In this document: positions 62,460-64,000 of the stretch, in pieces
How the letters are laid out: every line of letters starts with the position of its first letter
Numbering within the stretch: position 1 is the first letter of the stretch
Assembly (NCBI RefSeq): GCF_016772275.1
Contig: NZ_CP065425.1
Location: 1,890,653-1,954,652 of the forward strand
Length of the DNA: 64,000 bases
Origin: Heyndrickxia vini
GTDB lineage: Bacteria; Bacillota; Bacilli; Bacillales; Bacillaceae_C
Direction: 5' to 3'
Translations under genes and position numbers: made by a program
Notes under the pieces: generated by a model
The model's input: the letters and a program-made list of their open reading frames with translations, nothing else
What the model was told of the DNA's origin: nothing
Databases searched by the model: none

Positions 62460-62588
62460 TTATTTATAAGGTGTTAATCCTCGCTTTAATAATTCATTTT
62501 TCAAAACCTTTATCCACTCACGTTCTTGACCTTTTTTTTCAGCGTCTCGATAGGCAGCTACCAACATTTCATTACTCATGATTTTCAT
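62460..62588 (-). CDS. Sda-like sporulation checkpoint peptide
   Basis: 42 residues. The minus-strand ATG at 62588 has AGGAGG 7 bases upstream; TAA at 62460-62462. After a short lead, MSNEMLVAAYRDAEKKGQEREWIKVLKNELLKRGL matches the helical hairpin of Sda (B. subtilis: LSDELLIESY..A...RDFIELIENEIKRR). Sda binds sporulation kinases such as KinA and blocks phosphorelay entry after DNA damage or during replication. The residue at the usual Phe of the inhibitory loop is Trp here. A palindromic terminator follows. Confidence 0.72.
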   Translation of the reverse strand: MKIMSNEMLVAAYRDAEKKGQEREWIKVLKNELLKRGLTPYK

Positions 62589-62735
62589 GTTATAACCTCC
62601 TAGTGGAATTTAATACTTTCTATATTTTCTAACCATTTTAACTCTTTTTAAACTACTTGAAAAGTGTTTTTTAAAAATATTTAATTATATTTTCTTAATT
62701 GAATATTCCGAAAAAAGTGATAACATATATTATAT

Positions 62736-62795
62736 GAGTAGAGATTCCAGTAACATCATGATTATCCTCTTTGGCTAAAGTATCAACATCTACTC
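62736..62795 (+). promoter_or_regulatory. possible leader hairpin before the acyl-CoA synthetase gene
   Basis: GAGTAGA (62736-62742) and TCTACTC (62789-62795) can close a 46-base loop just upstream of the AAAAGGAGG ribosome site; a weak promoter (TTGAAT, 16 bases, TAACAT) lies just before. The rest of 62589-62735 shows no gene. Confidence 0.3.
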
Positions 62796-62823
62796 GTAAT
62801 ATGCTGAAAAGGAGGATTTTATT

Positions 62824-64000
62824 ATGTCATCTTTATTAAACATTACAGTTGGTGAGCTACTTAAGCAAAAGGCAGAATTGCATCCAGACCATGAAGCAGT
62901 CATATATGCTGATAGGGATTTACGGTTATCTTATAAAGAGTTTGACGATCAGTGTAATTTAGTTGCAAAAGGGTTAATGAATTTAGGGATAAATAAAAAT
63001 GATCATATAGCCATTTGGGCAACTAATACACCAGAGTGGCTGACCTGTCAATTTGCTACCGGAAAAATGGGTGGAGTACTCGTAACAGTAAATACAAACT
63101 ATCGTACATCAGAACTGGAATATTTATTGCGTCAATCCGATTCTGAAACAATAATTTTAATGGAAAAATACCGTACAGCTTCGTATATTGATATGATTTA
63201 TGAGATATGCCCTGAACTTAAAGATTCAGAGGCGGGAAAATTAAATAGTGCACGTCTTCCAAAATTGAAAAATGTTATTGTGATGGGTGATAATCATTAT
63301 CCGGGTACATATAATTGGAAGGAGTTATTATCGTTTGGACGTGAGGTATCTAATGAAGAATTAGAACAGCGCTTGCAGTCATTAGACCCAAATGATGTAA
63401 TAAATATGCAATACACTTCAGGGACTACAGGTTTTCCGAAGGGTGTTATGTTAAGCCACAATAACATTGTAAATAATGGATACAATATTGCCAACTGTAT
63501 GAAACTAACTAAAGCAGACAGGCTTTGTATTCCTGTACCATTTTTCCATTGTTTCGGTTGTGTCCTAGGTACGATGGCTTGCGTATCAGTGGGAGCAACG
63601 ATGGTACCGATCCAAGAATTTAATCCTAAAGAGGTTTTACAAACTGTCCAAGATGAGAAATGTACCGGATTACATGGGGTACCCACAATGTTTATCAATG
63701 AGTTGAATTTGGCAGATTTTGATAATTATGATTTATCTTCTTTGCGAACTGGAATCATGGCAGGATCAAATTGTCCAATTGAGGTCATGAAAGGCGTAAT
63801 TGAAAAAATGGGGGCAACCGAAATAACGATTGCTTATGGACAAACTGAATCTTCACCTGTAATTACTCAAACTAGAACGAATGATCCGATAGAGCTAAGA
63901 GTGGAATCAGTAGGTAGAGCATTGCCTAATGTAGAAGTGAAAATTGTTGACCCACTTACAAATAATGTAGTAAATGATGGAGAACAAGGTGAATTATGTA
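62824..64000 (+). CDS. acyl-CoA synthetase, AMP-binding family (3' end outside window)
   Basis: Open from the ATG at 62824 (AAAAGGAGG upstream) to the last base; 392 codons are visible of an expected about 545. The adenylation motif [21 protein letters not shown] (P-loop) is intact, with [23 protein letters not shown], and [11 protein letters not shown] (the Y-G-x-T-E motif). It begins [27 protein letters not shown]. It activates a fatty or related carboxylic acid with ATP and CoA. The closest type is B. subtilis YngI. The 3' quarter with the hinge and catalytic Lys is not visible. Confidence 0.88.
   Translation, partial: MSSLLNITVGELLKQKAELHPDHEAVIYADRDLRLSYKEFDDQCNLVAKGLMNLGINKNDHIAIWATNTPEWLTCQFATGKMGGVLVTVNTNYRTSELEYLLRQSDSETIILMEKYRTASYIDMIYEICPELKDSEAGKLNSARLPKLKNVIVMGDNHYPGTYNWKELLSFGREVSNEELEQRLQSLDPNDVINMQYTSGTTGFPKGVMLSHNNIVNNGYNIANCMKLTKADRLCIPVPFFHCFGCVLGTMACVSVGATMVPIQEFNPKEVLQTVQDEKCTGLHGVPTMFINELNLADFDNYDLSSLRTGIMAGSNCPIEVMKGVIEKMGATEITIAYGQTESSPVITQTRTNDPIELRVESVGRALPNVEVKIVDPLTNNVVNDGEQGELC

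Noticed and set aside
1-64000. Prophage, CRISPR array or genomic island
   Set aside because: No phage structural genes, integrase, or regularly spaced repeats were seen; apart from one IS the content is core Bacillaceae.

Overview
The window is low-GC, densely packed chromosomal DNA from a spore-forming Bacillaceae (Bacillus or a close genus). The evidence is strong Shine-Dalgarno sites, frequent GTG/TTG starts, many U-tailed terminators, and blocks also known from Bacillus subtilis: ypgQ/ypgR/brxB/ypiP/ypjP/thyA/dfrA, ypmR/ypmS, yozE/yodN/yozD/deoD/yodJ/ctpA, ligD/ku and odhA/odhB. Spore-related genes (a YjcZ-type Gly-rich peptide, a GerT/CotM-like Hsp20 protein, an Sda-like checkpoint peptide) fit this. 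It is mostly core genome with one intact insertion sequence. I see no prophage, CRISPR array, rRNA gene or complete tRNA gene.

Layout. 1-3.7 kb: 3' part of a GNAT-headed giant protein plus an amidohydrolase. 3.7-10.6 kb: glutaminyl-tRNA synthetase (absent from B. subtilis), an HD phosphohydrolase coupled to an ABC-F translation factor, CvfC/YpgR, bacilliredoxin BrxB and a methyltransferase. 10.6-18.1 kb: an unlisted 24-residue membrane peptide, YpjP, a lethal-factor-like metallopeptidase, thyA-dfrA, a nucleoside hydrolase, ypmR-ypmS, a DUF4397 protein and msrA-msrB. 18.1-27 kb: a chemoreceptor and the yozE...ctpA block, split by an IS1182-type element with 21-bp perfect inverted repeats. 27-30.4 kb: a MarR regulator, small proteins, a CAP-domain secreted protein, and a GNAT gene preceded by an elaborately structured leader.

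30.5-44 kb is rich in envelope functions: uppP and dedA (undecaprenyl phosphate recycling), an EAL/HDOD protein, dapF, the divergent NHEJ pair ligD/ku, a PAP2 phosphatase, a spore peptide, a cold-shock gene with a hairpin leader, ltaS and gtaB. UppP, DedA, GtaB, LtaS and DapF together serve peptidoglycan and lipoteichoic acid synthesis. 44-49 kb: an alpha/beta hydrolase, YhdT-PanF pantothenate uptake, an MFS exporter and a MOSC protein. 49-54.6 kb: a dipeptide ABC transporter operon (dppD-F-E-B-C) with two CodY-box-like sites upstream and an internal terminator after the binding-protein gene. 54.9-57.8 kb: a 42-residue membrane peptide, an ArlRS-like two-component system and the Hsp20-like protein. 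58.2-64 kb: odhAB behind a cre-like site, an Sda-like peptide gene, and an acyl-CoA synthetase that runs off the end.

The least explained items are the structured leader at 30244-30385 (a tRNA T-arm look-alike, a long AT-rich hairpin and a Shine-Dalgarno-sequestering stem), a short independent transcription unit upstream of ltaS, and several small proteins of 24-49 residues that length-filtered gene callers are likely to miss.
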